The notes: generated from the letters alone by a model not told the origin. Shown: positions 18,025-27,350, numbered from the stretch's first letter. The stretch: DNA of 64,000 bases from an uncultured Sphingomonadaceae bacterium (GCA_903871605.1 CAIQHF010000024.1:124001-188000); one strand, 5' to 3'. Translations and numbers: made by a program.

Positions 18025-18951
18025 TCATAGCGCGGCGGCATTGAGAATGGTGGCGGCGGCGGCGCTGTCGTCGGCGGTCTGGCCGTCGAGCGCGATCTCG
18101 ACCGAGACGTCCATGCCGTCGGCGCTGCCCGGGAAGCCCGCCCAGGTGCCCGACAGCGGCACGGCCTGATAAGGGTCGCGCGCGATCGCGACGCGAACGA
18201 GCCCGCGGCTGCCGACGATGCCGTTGGTCGGGTCGAATTCGACCCAGCCCGATCCCGGCAGGAAGATGCGCACCCAGGCGTGCGTATTGCCCCCGCCGAC
18301 GCGGCCCTCGCCGAGCCCCGGCGCATAGACATAGCCCGAGACGAAGCGCGCCGCGAGCCCGAGCGCGCGCGCCGCCTCGATCATCAGCACCGCGAAGTCG
18401 CGGCAGGTGCCCTGGCGTTTCTGCAGCGTTTCGACCGGGGTCTGCGTGCCGGCCTCGTGCCGCGCGATATAGGTGAAGGTCCGGCGGATCGTGCTGGTGA
18501 TCTCGGCGAGCATGGTCAGCGTATCGGTCTGCCCGTCCTTGCGCACGAAGCGCCGCGCCCAGTCGTCGACGATGCGATAGGGATCGTGATGCCCGCGCTC
18601 GATCGAGCGCAGCAGGTCGGGCATGTCCTCCGACGAATAGGTGAAGGGATAGCGTTGCGCATAATCCTCGATCGCGACGCTGTCGCCGTCGAGCGGGATA
18701 TGCTCCATCCGGACGTGGCTTTCGAAGCGCAGCGTCGCGGCGCGCCCCGAGAAACGCGCGACCGCGACCGAATTGCCGAATACGTCGTGCAGCCAGCGCA
18801 GATCCTGCGGTGCCGGATCGATGTCGAGCCTGGCCGATATCAGCCGCTGGTCATGGCCCTCGCGCGGCCGCACCATGAGGCGATGCTCGCCGAATGACAC
18901 CGCTTGCCGGTAGCGGTAGGTGGTGAGGTGGCGGATGGTGAGGAATGGCAT
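18025..18951 (-). CDS. Transglutaminase-like cysteine peptidase family protein
   Basis: 308 residues with an N-terminal beta domain (about 1-90) typical of the bacterial transglutaminase N-domain and a C-terminal transglutaminase core. The full triad is visible: Cys183 in RQGTCRDFAV, His224 in NTHAWVRIF and Asp240 in VEFDPTNG. No signal peptide or membrane segment. It is the first gene of a three-gene leftward set (this, the His-less paralogue, M3 peptidase). Its ATG shares CATG with the divergent amidohydrolase start at 18950. Substrate unknown; protein or peptide amide hydrolysis is likely. Confidence 0.9.
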   Translation of the reverse strand: MPFLTIRHLTTYRYRQAVSFGEHRLMVRPREGHDQRLISARLDIDPAPQDLRWLHDVFGNSVAVARFSGRAATLRFESHVRMEHIPLDGDSVAIEDYAQRYPFTYSSEDMPDLLRSIERGHHDPYRIVDDWARRFVRKDGQTDTLTMLAEITSTIRRTFTYIARHEAGTQTPVETLQKRQGTCRDFAVLMIEAARALGLAARFVSGYVYAPGLGEGRVGGGNTHAWVRIFLPGSGWVEFDPTNGIVGSRGLVRVAIARDPYQAVPLSGTWAGFPGSADGMDVSVEIALDGQTADDSAAAATILNAAAL

Positions 18952-19747
18952 GGACGGCGACTATTCCACAGGCGGGCGCAGAGACGAAGCGTTGCTCGAC
19001 GCATTGCTGGAAAAGGCCGATCCACCAGCGGTCGCGATCATCAACCCGCAAGGCCGCTCGCCGTTCCTGCTGATCGGCGACCATGCCGGCAATCGGATAC
19101 CGCGCCGCCTGGGCACGCTGGGGCTGTCCGAGGGCGATCGCGTCCGCCACATCGCTTGGGACATCGGCGTCGGCGCGCTGGGTGAGGCGCTTGCCACGCG
19201 TTTGGACGCGGTGTTCGTGCGGCAGACCTATTCGCGGCTGGTGATCGACTGCAATCGCGATTCCGATGCCGCCGATGCGATCCCGGCCGAAAGCGACGGA
19301 AGCCCGATCCCGGGAAATGCCGGGCTCGACCGGATGGCGGTTGCGGCGCGGATCGCGGCGATCCACGCGCCCTATCAGCAGGCGATCGCCGACGAGATCG
19401 CGCGGCGCGGGGCGGCGGGGCTGGCGACGATCCTGGTCTCGCTGCACAGCTTCACGTCGGCGCTGGCGGGGCAGGATGCGCGGCCATGGGATATTGGCGT
19501 GCTCCACGATGGCCACAACGACGCCTTCGCGCTTCGCCTGCTCGCCGCGCTGATGCGAAGCACGGAGCTGATCGTCGGTGACAACCAGCCCTATCGGATG
19601 GACGCGACCGACCATAGCGTGCCGCGCCACGCCTTTCCGGGGCTGCCCTATGTCGAGCTGGAGATCGCGCAGCGGCGGCTCGCGACGGAGCCCGATATCG
19701 GATGGTGGCGTGACCGGCTGGCGTCCCTGCTCGCGGATGCCGCCTAG
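18950..19747 (+). CDS. N-formylglutamate amidohydrolase family protein
   Basis: Family of zinc amidohydrolases that release formate from N-formylglutamate, the last step of one histidine-degradation route. 265 residues. LLIGDHAGNRIP (about residues 41-52), NRDSDAADAIPAES and LHSFTSAL carry the family's metal-binding and substrate residues. No hut genes lie nearby, so its physiological substrate is open. ATG 18950 has AGGA 5 nt upstream. The start codon overlaps the divergent gene's start (CATG) and the stop overlaps the convergent PP2C stop (CTAG, 19744-19747), leaving no intergenic DNA at either end. Confidence 0.88.
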   Translation: MDGDYSTGGRRDEALLDALLEKADPPAVAIINPQGRSPFLLIGDHAGNRIPRRLGTLGLSEGDRVRHIAWDIGVGALGEALATRLDAVFVRQTYSRLVIDCNRDSDAADAIPAESDGSPIPGNAGLDRMAVAARIAAIHAPYQQAIADEIARRGAAGLATILVSLHSFTSALAGQDARPWDIGVLHDGHNDAFALRLLAALMRSTELIVGDNQPYRMDATDHSVPRHAFPGLPYVELEIAQRRLATEPDIGWWRDRLASLLADAA

Positions 19748-20520
19748 CCCGGCGCGTGGTCGACCGCGATCAGAACGAGGCTGATATTGTCCGCACCGCC
19801 CAGGGCCAGCGCGTTCGCCAGAAGCGCGTCGGCGACCGCGTCGAGCGAATCGCCGGCAGGACCCGGCAGCAGCGGATCGGCGCCGCCGCGGGTCAGCCCG
19901 TCCGAGCAGAGCAGGAACAGGTCGCCGGGGCGCACGTCGATCGCGCGGCGCTCGATCACGGCGCCCGGCATCGCGCCGAGCGCGCGCGTGATCACATGCG
20001 CCTGCGGATGGCGGTCCGCCATCGCGCGCGGGAGGGCGCCCGAATCGACCAGCTCCTGGACGAGGCTGTGGTCGCGACTGAGCTGCTCGATCCCGCCGTC
20101 GCGAGCGCGGTAGGCACGGCTGTCGCCCGCCCACAACAGCATGCCCGCGCCTTGTTCGATATGCAGCGCCACGACGGTCGATCCGCTGACGCGCGTCGAG
20201 CCGCTTGCCTCGGTGTGGATCCGCCGCCCCGCTGCATTGAGTGCCGCCTCGATCATGTCGTCGTCGATGCGCGTCGGGCGATCGGCGAGCGTCTGGAGCG
20301 AATCGACGATCCGCTGCGCGGCGATATCGCCCCCGGCATGCCCGCCCATCCCGTCCGCGACCGCCCACAGCCCGCGCGCCGCACGATCGAAGACGCGGTC
20401 CTCGTTGATCGCGCGCACGCGCCCGACATGCGTACGCGTCACCGAGCGCAGGCGGCTGGCCGCGATCGTCGTCGCGGCGGTGGACCGCCGCCGGCTCGGC
20501 AGCAGACTGGCGAGGATCAT
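19744..20520 (-). CDS. PP2C-family Ser/Thr phosphatase (PppA-like)
   Basis: 258-residue PPM phosphatase, manganese- or magnesium-dependent. Metal-binding motifs are all present: NEDR (Asp41), ADGMGGHAGG (Asp56, Gly57), GDSRAYRA, CSDGLT and the C-terminal GGADNISLV. No membrane segment. Its start overlaps the stop of the FHA gene (20517-20520), and the membrane kinase lies just beyond, so it most likely reverses phosphorylation by that kinase, as PppA does for PpkA and Fha1 in type VI secretion. Confidence 0.93.
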   Translation of the reverse strand: MILASLLPSRRRSTAATTIAASRLRSVTRTHVGRVRAINEDRVFDRAARGLWAVADGMGGHAGGDIAAQRIVDSLQTLADRPTRIDDDMIEAALNAAGRRIHTEASGSTRVSGSTVVALHIEQGAGMLLWAGDSRAYRARDGGIEQLSRDHSLVQELVDSGALPRAMADRHPQAHVITRALGAMPGAVIERRAIDVRPGDLFLLCSDGLTRGGADPLLPGPAGDSLDAVADALLANALALGGADNISLVLIAVDHAPG

Positions 20521-21530
20521 TGCAGCGGCCGGCCGGCCTGCGCCTCGGCATGGTCGTAGCCCTTGACGAAGGCATCGTCGAGCGAGCCGCCCTCACCCTC
20601 GTCGAGCTGGCGACGCAGGTCGGCATGGCGGTCGGCGACCGCCTGCCACTGCAGCGCGGCGCGGCTCTTGAGCAGCGATCCCTTGCCCGCGATCGCGGCA
20701 TCGACGACGTCGGGCGCGAAGCTGTCGACCGCGGTGCGCAGCGACGCCTGAAGGCCCGCGAAGGTGGCGACGAGGTGGCGCTTGATGTCCTGGAACGAGG
20801 CCTGCAGCGCGGCGGGTCCGGACAGGAAACCGCTGGTGCCGGCGAGCAGAAGGTCGATCGCGAGGCGCTGCGTCGGCGCCCATTTGAACGGGTTGTTGCC
20901 CGCGCCGCTGATCGTCGTGCGGCTGAGATGGTAGCGTATCCGCGCGCGATCGCGCTCGGACATCAGGTCGCCGATACCCAGCACCATCTGGCGATAGACC
21001 GCGCCCGCACGGCGCATGATCTCGATCGGCTCCTCGGCGGACAGCATCGAGGCATCGAGCCCCGCGCCTTCGCAGAACGCCTCGAGCAGCGAGCCTTCCT
21101 CGAAGACGTGCGGCACGGTCGCGGCATCGCTCCACTCGGTCGGCACGTCGGTCGAGGCGCCGAGCGGCAGCGTCAGCACCATCGTGCGCGTCGCATTGCC
21201 GCTCAATTCCTCGTGCGGTGCGGGCGCCGCGGTCAGCCGGAACCGGCCCAGCCTCAGCGTGCTCGGCAGATCGAGCCAGATGTCGGTATCGTCGGGCAGC
21301 CGCGCGCCGGTGGCATCGTCATAGACGCCATTGGCGCCCGAACAGCGCAGCCTGAGCCCGCGTCCATCGGCATCGAAGGCGCAGTGGGTGCGCGAGATCT
21401 TGCGATCCGCATCGGGGATCGCCCAATCGGAGGCCGGATCGCGGCCGACGCGGAGCACGCCGTCGCGCAGCAGCCGCGCATCGATCGGGTGAACCGGATC
21501 GCTCTCGTCATAGAGGCGCAGCATGTACAT
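20517..21530 (-). CDS. Type VI secretion-associated FHA domain protein (TagH/ImpI-like)
   Basis: 337 residues. Residues about 1-100 form a forkhead-associated phosphothreonine-binding domain with LRVGRDPASDW, KISRTHCAF and NGVY at the expected spacing. The C-terminal half (NNPFKWAPTQRLAIDLLLAG, then DIKRHLVATFAGLQASL and LDDAFVKGYDHAEAQ) matches the conserved C-terminal region of type VI TagH proteins, which is the best evidence for the call. It sits between a kinase and a phosphatase in one operon, the standard post-translational switch of type VI systems. No tss/tssB-type structural gene is in this window. Confidence 0.87.
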   Translation of the reverse strand: MYMLRLYDESDPVHPIDARLLRDGVLRVGRDPASDWAIPDADRKISRTHCAFDADGRGLRLRCSGANGVYDDATGARLPDDTDIWLDLPSTLRLGRFRLTAAPAPHEELSGNATRTMVLTLPLGASTDVPTEWSDAATVPHVFEEGSLLEAFCEGAGLDASMLSAEEPIEIMRRAGAVYRQMVLGIGDLMSERDRARIRYHLSRTTISGAGNNPFKWAPTQRLAIDLLLAGTSGFLSGPAALQASFQDIKRHLVATFAGLQASLRTAVDSFAPDVVDAAIAGKGSLLKSRAALQWQAVADRHADLRRQLDEGEGGSLDDAFVKGYDHAEAQAGRPLQ

Positions 21531-21538
21531 AGGCGGCC

Positions 21539-23257
21539 TCAGGCGGCGCGGCGGGGCGTGACGACCGTCGCGGAGAGCGACGGCGCGGCTTCGGCGGGGA
21601 CCCCGAGCCGGGGCTCGAGCGCGGCGGCGGCGTGGTTGAACGCGTCGAACACGCCGCCGAATTCATCGCTGCGGCTGTGCGAGATGCGGAAGGCGAGATT
21701 GCCTTCGGCGGCATCGTCGAGCGCGCGGCGAAGGCGGCGGATCGGGCGCGTGATCAGGCTCGCGCTGAGCCATCCGATCAGCAGCACCACCGCCATCACG
21801 AAGGCGGAGAGCGCGATCAGCAGGTTGCGCGCGCTGTCGGCGGCGGCATCGAGCGCGGCGCGGCGCAGCAGCAGGTCGACCTTGCCGAAATTGGCGCCGG
21901 CGTAGCGGATCGGGCGGACGAAGCGGAAGCCGGCATGATCCGCCGCATCCGTGACGGTCGAGCCGTTCGCCGAGGCGATCGACGTCTCGGCGACGGGGGG
22001 GGCGTAGCGCAGCCCGATCAGGCTGCGATCGCTGGCGGCGCGCACGATGCCCGTCGAATCCGCGACGACCAGCCGGCGCACGCCGCTATCCTGCGCGGCG
22101 GTATCGACGAACGCCTGCAACGGCGCCCAATCCTGCTGGTCGGGCGGCAGGCCGGCATTGTCGGCGGCGAGCACCGCGGCATTGCTGGTGATGAAGGCGG
22201 TGATCGACGAGCCCGAGACGACCGCCATATGTTCGAGCGCGCGATCCTGGCGGTCGAGCACCGCAGCGACGCTGCCCGCGAGCGCGAGCGCGGTGGTCGC
22301 GGCGAGCACCAGCGGCAGCTTGACGCGCAGCGCCAGCCCGCGGCGCCGCGGCGGCGCCTCGGCGGTGGTGACGTCGAGCTCGCGGCGCAGCGCCTGGCAC
22401 AGTTGCTCGCCGCTGGCGAAGCGCTGCTCGGGTTTCTTGGCGAGCAGCTTTTCGATGATGAAGCGCAGCCCCTTGGGACAATCGGCGGCGCTGCGATCGA
22501 CCGGATCGGGCTGCGCCTGCGCGATCTGGAGCACCAGCGTGGCCAGCCCGGTGCCCGAGAAAGCGGGCTTGCCGGCCACCATCTCGTACAGCACGATGCC
22601 GAGCGAGAAGAGATCGGAGCGGTGATCGACGGGCAGGCCGAGCGCCTGCTCGGGGCTCATATAGCGCGGCGTGCCGATCATCTGGCCGATCTGGGTGCGC
22701 AGCAGCTGACCGGGATCGGCATCGCCGATCCGCGCGACCCCGAAATCGAGCAGCTTGGCGGTCAGCCCGTCTTCGGAAATCAGGATGTTGGACGGCTTGA
22801 CGTCGCGGTGGACGATGCCGCGGGCATGCGCATAGGCGAGCGCGTCGGCCATTTGCGCGCCGAGCGCGAGCACGCGTTCGTACGGCATCCGGCCCTGCGC
22901 CTTGAGCACCTCGTCGAGCGGCCGGCCCGCAACCAGCTCCATCGCGATATAGGCGACGCCATCGGTCTCGCCGACGTCGTAGATCGTCGCGATATGGGCA
23001 TGGCTGAGCGTTCCCGCCGCCGTCGCCTCGCGCAGGAAGCGGCGCGCCAGTTCGGGGTCGCGGCGATATTCGGGCTTAAGCGCCTTGATCGCGACGATGC
23101 GGTCGATCTGCGTGTCGTGCGCGCGGAACACCTCGGCCATCGCGCCCTCGCCGATACGCGCGTCGAGCCGGTATCGGCCGAGCATCGTCGTGCGGAGGTC
23201 CTCGGTCTGCTCCATGGTCGGCAAGGCTAATGCAGGATGGTTAAGCAAAGCTTTCAT
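21539..23257 (-). CDS. Membrane Ser/Thr protein kinase with sensor and HAMP domains (PpkA-like)
   Basis: 572 residues. Kinase domain about 28-290: glycine loop GEGAMAEVF (36-44), Lys58, HRDVKPSN with Asp152, DFG at 171-173, and GTPRYMSPEQ. Transmembrane helix about 313-335, an extracytoplasmic region of about 140 residues that looks like a single Cache-type sensor, a second helix about 478-502 and a HAMP-like tail. The layout suggests that an outside signal controls kinase activity. An internal ATG at 23215 is an alternative start. Gaps of 8 nt to both neighbours; likely target is the adjacent FHA protein. Confidence 0.9.
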   Translation of the reverse strand: MKALLNHPALALPTMEQTEDLRTTMLGRYRLDARIGEGAMAEVFRAHDTQIDRIVAIKALKPEYRRDPELARRFLREATAAGTLSHAHIATIYDVGETDGVAYIAMELVAGRPLDEVLKAQGRMPYERVLALGAQMADALAYAHARGIVHRDVKPSNILISEDGLTAKLLDFGVARIGDADPGQLLRTQIGQMIGTPRYMSPEQALGLPVDHRSDLFSLGIVLYEMVAGKPAFSGTGLATLVLQIAQAQPDPVDRSAADCPKGLRFIIEKLLAKKPEQRFASGEQLCQALRRELDVTTAEAPPRRRGLALRVKLPLVLAATTALALAGSVAAVLDRQDRALEHMAVVSGSSITAFITSNAAVLAADNAGLPPDQQDWAPLQAFVDTAAQDSGVRRLVVADSTGIVRAASDRSLIGLRYAPPVAETSIASANGSTVTDAADHAGFRFVRPIRYAGANFGKVDLLLRRAALDAAADSARNLLIALSAFVMAVVLLIGWLSASLITRPIRRLRRALDDAAEGNLAFRISHSRSDEFGGVFDAFNHAAAALEPRLGVPAEAAPSLSATVVTPRRAA

Positions 23258-23265
23258 CGCGGGTC

Positions 23266-24012
23266 TCAGTGCTGCGATCGCACGGTGCGTGCGATCCGCT
23301 CGGCGCGCGCGAGATCGCGGGCGATCAGCGGATTGGCGGGATCGAGCGCGGCGGCGCGGCCGAGCAACGCGACCGCACGGTCGATCTTGCCCTGGTTGAG
23401 CGCCGCGAGGCCCGCGCCGCGCAGCTGCCGCGCGAGCGTGGGGTTGGCCGCGGGCGCGACGGGCGCGGCGGGTGCGGCGACGGGCGCGGGCGCGGCCTTG
23501 GGATGCGCCGGCTTGGCAATGGTGGCCGCGGGCTCGGCGGGATGCGGGGCGGGCCTGGGCGCGGGGGGCCTGGGCGGCGTGCCAGGGATGCGGAGCGCGA
23601 CGCCCGCGGCGAGCGTCGCGGGAACCTTGATGCCGTTGTAGCGGGCGAGCTGGTAGAATTTGAGACGATTGCCGAGAAAGCGGTCGGCGAGCCCCAGCAT
23701 CGTGTCGCCCGGCTGCGTCGTATAGGGGAAGGATTTGGGGCCGAGCAGCTCGATCGGGTCCCTGTCGATCGATTCGGCCAGCACGCGCATCGCCGGATCA
23801 GCGGGCGTGCGCTTCTGGATCGCCTTGATCTGCTTGCGCGCGGTCGCCTCGTCGCCCTGGTCGAGCGCGGCGATCACGCTGTCGAGCGGCACCGATGCGG
23901 GCTCCGCCGATGCCGCGGCGGGATGGCTCGGCGCGTGCGAGCAGGCGGCGAGCGCGAGGATTGCGGCAAGCGGCAGCGCGCCGAGCGGTGGGGAGAGGCG
24001 ACGGATCGTCAT
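23266..24012 (-). CDS. LysM-domain lipoprotein with TPR-like C-terminus
   Basis: 248 residues with a lipoprotein signal: basic start, hydrophobic core and lipobox LAAC with Cys24. A LysM peptidoglycan-binding domain (about 95-143: YTTQPGDTMLGLADRFLGN through GVALRIPG) is followed by an Ala/Pro-rich linker and a C-terminal TPR-like segment (about 195-245). It is probably a periplasmic or outer-membrane protein that touches the wall. Its stop is 8 nt before the kinase start, so it may belong to the signal input of the kinase module, like the TagQ-type lipoproteins of the type VI threonine pathway, though I see no specific homology to them. Confidence 0.8.
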   Translation of the reverse strand: MTIRRLSPPLGALPLAAILALAACSHAPSHPAAASAEPASVPLDSVIAALDQGDEATARKQIKAIQKRTPADPAMRVLAESIDRDPIELLGPKSFPYTTQPGDTMLGLADRFLGNRLKFYQLARYNGIKVPATLAAGVALRIPGTPPRPPAPRPAPHPAEPAATIAKPAHPKAAPAPVAAPAAPVAPAANPTLARQLRGAGLAALNQGKIDRAVALLGRAAALDPANPLIARDLARAERIARTVRSQH

Positions 24013-25661
24013 GCACTAAGCCTTTCAGGTCGCGAGAGGCGCGGCGCCCCGATCCGCGTCGCCAGCTGGTCGCCGTCCTGCACGAATGCCGGGAACATGA
24101 CCGAATCGAGCGGCGGCGCGAAATAATAGCCCTGGAAATGCGCGCAGCCGTTGCGGCGCAGCCAGTCATATTCCTCGCGCCGCTCGACGCCCTCGGCCAG
24201 CACGCGGATTCCGAGCCCCTGGCCGAGCGCGATCATGCTGCGGCAGATCGCCTGGCTGTCGCGGCGCTGGTCGACCGCGGTCACGAACTCGCGATCGATC
24301 TTGAGCTTGTCGAAGCACAGCTGGCGCAAGGCCGAGAAGCTTGAATAGCCGGTGCCGAAATCGTCGATCGCGATCGCGACGCCCATCGCGCGGAGATGGC
24401 GGAACAGCGCGGCGGTCCGCCCGGCATCGCTTGCCGCGACCGTCTCGGTCAGCTCGATCTCGAGCGCGTCGGCGGCGAGCGAATGCCGCGCCAGCGTGCG
24501 CGCGATCAGCGCGCTCAGATCGACGCGGGCGAGTTGATGCCCCGAGATGTTGACCGCGACGCGCAGCGCGCCGAGGCCCTGTCGCTGCCAGGCGCGCGCC
24601 TCGCGGCAGGCGGCGTTGAGCACCCAGAGACCGACCTCGTCGGCAAGCCCGGCCGCCTCGACGATCGGCACGAAGCGCGAGGGCGGCACCGGGCCGTGAA
24701 CCGGATGCGTCCAGCGCAGCAGCGCCTCCGCCCCGCAGACGCGGCGGGCGTCGGCGTCGACGAGCGGCTGGAAACGCAGATCGAATTCGTTGCGTTCGAT
24801 CGCACGGCGCAGATCCTGCTCCATCGCATAGCGCTCGCGCGCGGTCGCGATCGGATCGGCGATGGGGTCGGCGATCGGCTCGGCGGCGATCGTGTCGCCC
24901 AATGTCGCCGTTCCGATCGCGCGCGACAGCAGCATGTGCGCGGTCGTGCCCTCGCGCGGAACGGGGGTGGCGGTGACGCGGATCTCGGGCAGCCACTCGC
25001 GCGTGCCGGTGCGGATCGGCGTGCCGAGCGCATAGCCCAGCGCATCGAGTTGCGCGCGCGCGGCCTCGGGTTCGGCACCGGCGCCGAACCAGATCGCGAG
25101 CCTGAAGCGGTCGACCTGCGCGAGCATCCGTTGCTCGCCGAGCATCCGGCGCGCGCGATCGACGACCGCGATCAGCATCGCATCGGCGGCGGCGGGATCG
25201 AAGGCGGTCAACCGCTCGAAATCGACGAGGCTGATCAGCCCCAGCACGCCGCCGGGCAGGCGCGCCAGATCCGCATCGATTGCCGCGAAGAGCGGCTCGC
25301 GCGTCGGCAGCCCGCTCACCGGATGGCGTTGCGTCACCCGCTGCTCGAGCGTGCCGAGCAGATCGGCCAGGCCATCGATCGCGCGATCCAGTCGATCGAT
25401 CGTGTGCCCGACGATCGGCGTCGGTTCATGGAGCGCGAGCAGACGTTGCGCGCGCGCGGTCAGCCGGGCGAGCCGCCGGTCGCGCAGCGCCCAGTTCGCC
25501 AGCAGCGCGCTCAGCGCGATCGCGAGCAGGACGGCGGCCCACCGGCTGCCGGCGCTGTCGCGCAGCCGCAAGGCGACCGACAGGATCGCGATCGCGCCGA
25601 TCGCACAGGCGGGGCGGCCCATCCAGCCGGGTCCGCCCCCGCTCTGCTGTCCGTGTCGCAT
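24009..25661 (-). CDS. EAL-domain protein with degenerate GGDEF domain (putative c-di-GMP phosphodiesterase)
   Basis: 550 residues from ATG 25661; upstream in-frame ATGs (to 25886) add low-complexity residues and are less likely. One or two N-terminal hydrophobic helices (about 10-55) suggest membrane anchoring. Residues about 115-260 look like a GGDEF fold, but the signature is lost: VDRFRLAIWF stands where GGDEF would be. The EAL domain (about 285-530) keeps catalytic motifs: GAEALLRW, NISGHQL, DDFGTGYSSF, KIDREFV and LAEGVE. It should therefore be able to hydrolyse c-di-GMP. Its stop overlaps the lipoprotein start (ATGA), so it heads the five-gene kinase/FHA/phosphatase operon. Confidence 0.88.
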   Translation of the reverse strand: MRHGQQSGGGPGWMGRPACAIGAIAILSVALRLRDSAGSRWAAVLLAIALSALLANWALRDRRLARLTARAQRLLALHEPTPIVGHTIDRLDRAIDGLADLLGTLEQRVTQRHPVSGLPTREPLFAAIDADLARLPGGVLGLISLVDFERLTAFDPAAADAMLIAVVDRARRMLGEQRMLAQVDRFRLAIWFGAGAEPEAARAQLDALGYALGTPIRTGTREWLPEIRVTATPVPREGTTAHMLLSRAIGTATLGDTIAAEPIADPIADPIATARERYAMEQDLRRAIERNEFDLRFQPLVDADARRVCGAEALLRWTHPVHGPVPPSRFVPIVEAAGLADEVGLWVLNAACREARAWQRQGLGALRVAVNISGHQLARVDLSALIARTLARHSLAADALEIELTETVAASDAGRTAALFRHLRAMGVAIAIDDFGTGYSSFSALRQLCFDKLKIDREFVTAVDQRRDSQAICRSMIALGQGLGIRVLAEGVERREEYDWLRRNGCAHFQGYYFAPPLDSVMFPAFVQDGDQLATRIGAPRLSRPERLSA

Positions 25662-26020
25662 GCCCACGCTGTCGCTACCCACCCGGTGTCTGGTTCGTAC
25701 AATTACGTGGCTAGCCAAAAACAATGCGTTAACGGCTGGCGTCATCCCTCGGCGCGCGTCACGCCCGATTGATCGGGCAAGATCCCTTATCGTCATCGCC
25801 GTAGGACCAGCCGCCCTGTCCGCGATCATGTACCACTGAACGGTCGCGCGCGTGCTGCTCATCGTCCGGCTTCGGTCGTCGACCATATAGCGTGCACGGC
25901 CGAGTCGTGCATCGGCGCATCGTGGTGCTCTGCGGCATGGCGGCTTTACCGGACTTGCGTAAACGGTATGGCCGGATCACTATGCCCTAAAACGCAAAAA
26001 CACCCAAAAAGGAAGCCGTC
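25662..26020. promoter_or_regulatory. 359-bp divergent intergenic region between the EAL operon and the acyl-CoA dehydrogenase gene
   Basis: No gene seen. It is relatively A+T rich near 25690-25735 and 25975-26010. A short perfect hairpin GCCCGA-TTGA-TCGGGC lies at 25763-25778. Near the dehydrogenase gene, TACC and GGTA arms (25947-25950 and 25965-25968) enclose the shared motif described separately. It must contain promoters for both directions. Confidence 0.6.
25947..25959 (+). promoter_or_regulatory. Shared 13-bp motif, copy 1 (upstream of acyl-CoA dehydrogenase)
   Basis: TACCGGACTTGCG, 62 bp before the acyl-CoA dehydrogenase start. Near-identical copies occur at 29590 (TACCGGACTTTCG) and 36650 (TACCGCATTTTCG), each in a promoter region of the same metabolic gene set. 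Here it is the left half of an inverted TACC-N14-GGTA (25947-25968). Probably an operator; the binder is inferred to be the tandem TetR protein at 35253. Confidence 0.45.
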
Positions 26021-27268
26021 GTGGATTTTACGCTGACCGATCGCGAAGCACATTTCAAAAACATGGTACGGCGCTTCATCGACGAGGAAATCGCCCCGTG
26101 CGACGCCGATTATACCGCGCAGCAGCGCGACGGAGAACGCTGGAAGGTGTTGCCGGTGATCGAGGCGCTCAAGCCGCGCGCGCGCGCCGCGGGGCTGTGG
26201 AATCTGTTCATGCCGCCGCATTCGGGCCAGGCGCATGTCGACGACAGCTTCGTGTTCGAGGGGACGCAGCTCTCCAATCTCGAATATGCGCTGTGCGCCG
26301 AGGAGATGGGCCGGCTGCACTGGGCGTCCGAGGTGTTCAACTGCTCGGCGCCCGATACCGGCAATATGGAGGTGCTCTACCGCTATGGCAGCCGGGCGCA
26401 GAAGGATCGCTGGCTCAGGCCGCTGATGGACGGCGAGATCCGCTCTGCCTTCCTGATGACCGAGCCCGATGTCGCCTCGTCGGACGCGACCAACATCCAA
26501 TGCTCGATCGTCCGCGACGGCGACGATTATGTCATCAATGGCCGCAAATGGTGGTCGTCGGGTGCGGGCGATCCGCGCTGCAAGGTCGCGATCGTGATGG
26601 GCAAGTCCGATCCCGAAGGCTCCAGGCACGGCAGCCAGAGCATGATCCTCGTGCCGCTCGATGCGGCGGGGGTGACGATCGAGCGGATGCTGTCGGTCTA
26701 TGGCTATGACCACGCCCCGCACGGCCATGCCGAGGTGACGCTCGACAATGTCCGCGTGCCGGCCGAGAACATGCTGCTGGGCGAGGGCCGCGGGTTCGAG
26801 ATCGCGCAGGGGCGGCTGGGGCCGGGGCGCATCCACCATTGCATGCGCACGATCGGCGTCGCCGAAAGCGCGATCGAGGCGATGGCGAAGCGGCTGCTGG
26901 TGCGCGTCGCGTTCGGCAAGCGACTTGCCGAGCAGAGCGTGTGGGAAGAGCGGCTCGCGCGCGCGCGGATCGACATCGAGATGAGCCGGCTGCTGTGCCT
27001 CAAGGCGGCCGACATGATGGACCGCGCGGGCAACAAGTCGGCGCGCAACGAGATCGCGATGATCAAGGTGCAGGCCCCGACGATGGCGCTCGGGATACTC
27101 GACGACGCGATCCAGGCGCATGGCGGCGGCGGCGTGTCGGGCGATTTCCATCTGGCGGCGGAGTGGGCGGCGGTGCGCACGCTGCGCTTCGCCGACGGGC
27201 CCGACGAGGTCCATGCGCGGGCGATCGCGCGCGCCGAACTCGGGAAATACGCGCCGCCGCGGGAGTAG
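26021..27268 (+). CDS. Acyl-CoA dehydrogenase, ACAD10/11-like
   Basis: FAD-dependent acyl-CoA dehydrogenase of 415 residues, GTG start with AAAAGGAAG about 5 nt upstream. [17 protein letters not shown] and [11 protein letters not shown] are the flavin/substrate-binding motifs, [21 protein letters not shown] and [12 protein letters not shown] are typical of the ACAD10/ACAD11 branch rather than of medium- or short-chain enzymes. In animals that branch is fused to an APH-type kinase and acts on 4-hydroxyacyl-CoA after phosphorylation; here a free APH-type kinase is encoded at 34051. Ordinary medium/long-chain fatty acid oxidation is the alternative. Confidence 0.92.
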   Translation: MDFTLTDREAHFKNMVRRFIDEEIAPCDADYTAQQRDGERWKVLPVIEALKPRARAAGLWNLFMPPHSGQAHVDDSFVFEGTQLSNLEYALCAEEMGRLHWASEVFNCSAPDTGNMEVLYRYGSRAQKDRWLRPLMDGEIRSAFLMTEPDVASSDATNIQCSIVRDGDDYVINGRKWWSSGAGDPRCKVAIVMGKSDPEGSRHGSQSMILVPLDAAGVTIERMLSVYGYDHAPHGHAEVTLDNVRVPAENMLLGEGRGFEIAQGRLGPGRIHHCMRTIGVAESAIEAMAKRLLVRVAFGKRLAEQSVWEERLARARIDIEMSRLLCLKAADMMDRAGNKSARNEIAMIKVQAPTMALGILDDAIQAHGGGGVSGDFHLAAEWAAVRTLRFADGPDEVHARAIARAELGKYAPPRE

Positions 27269-27350
27269 CCGCGCCATCCGCCCCATCAATGATGGGGAGG
27301 GGACCGCCGGCGAAGCCGGTGGTGGCGAAGGACGACGCCCATAAAAAACC

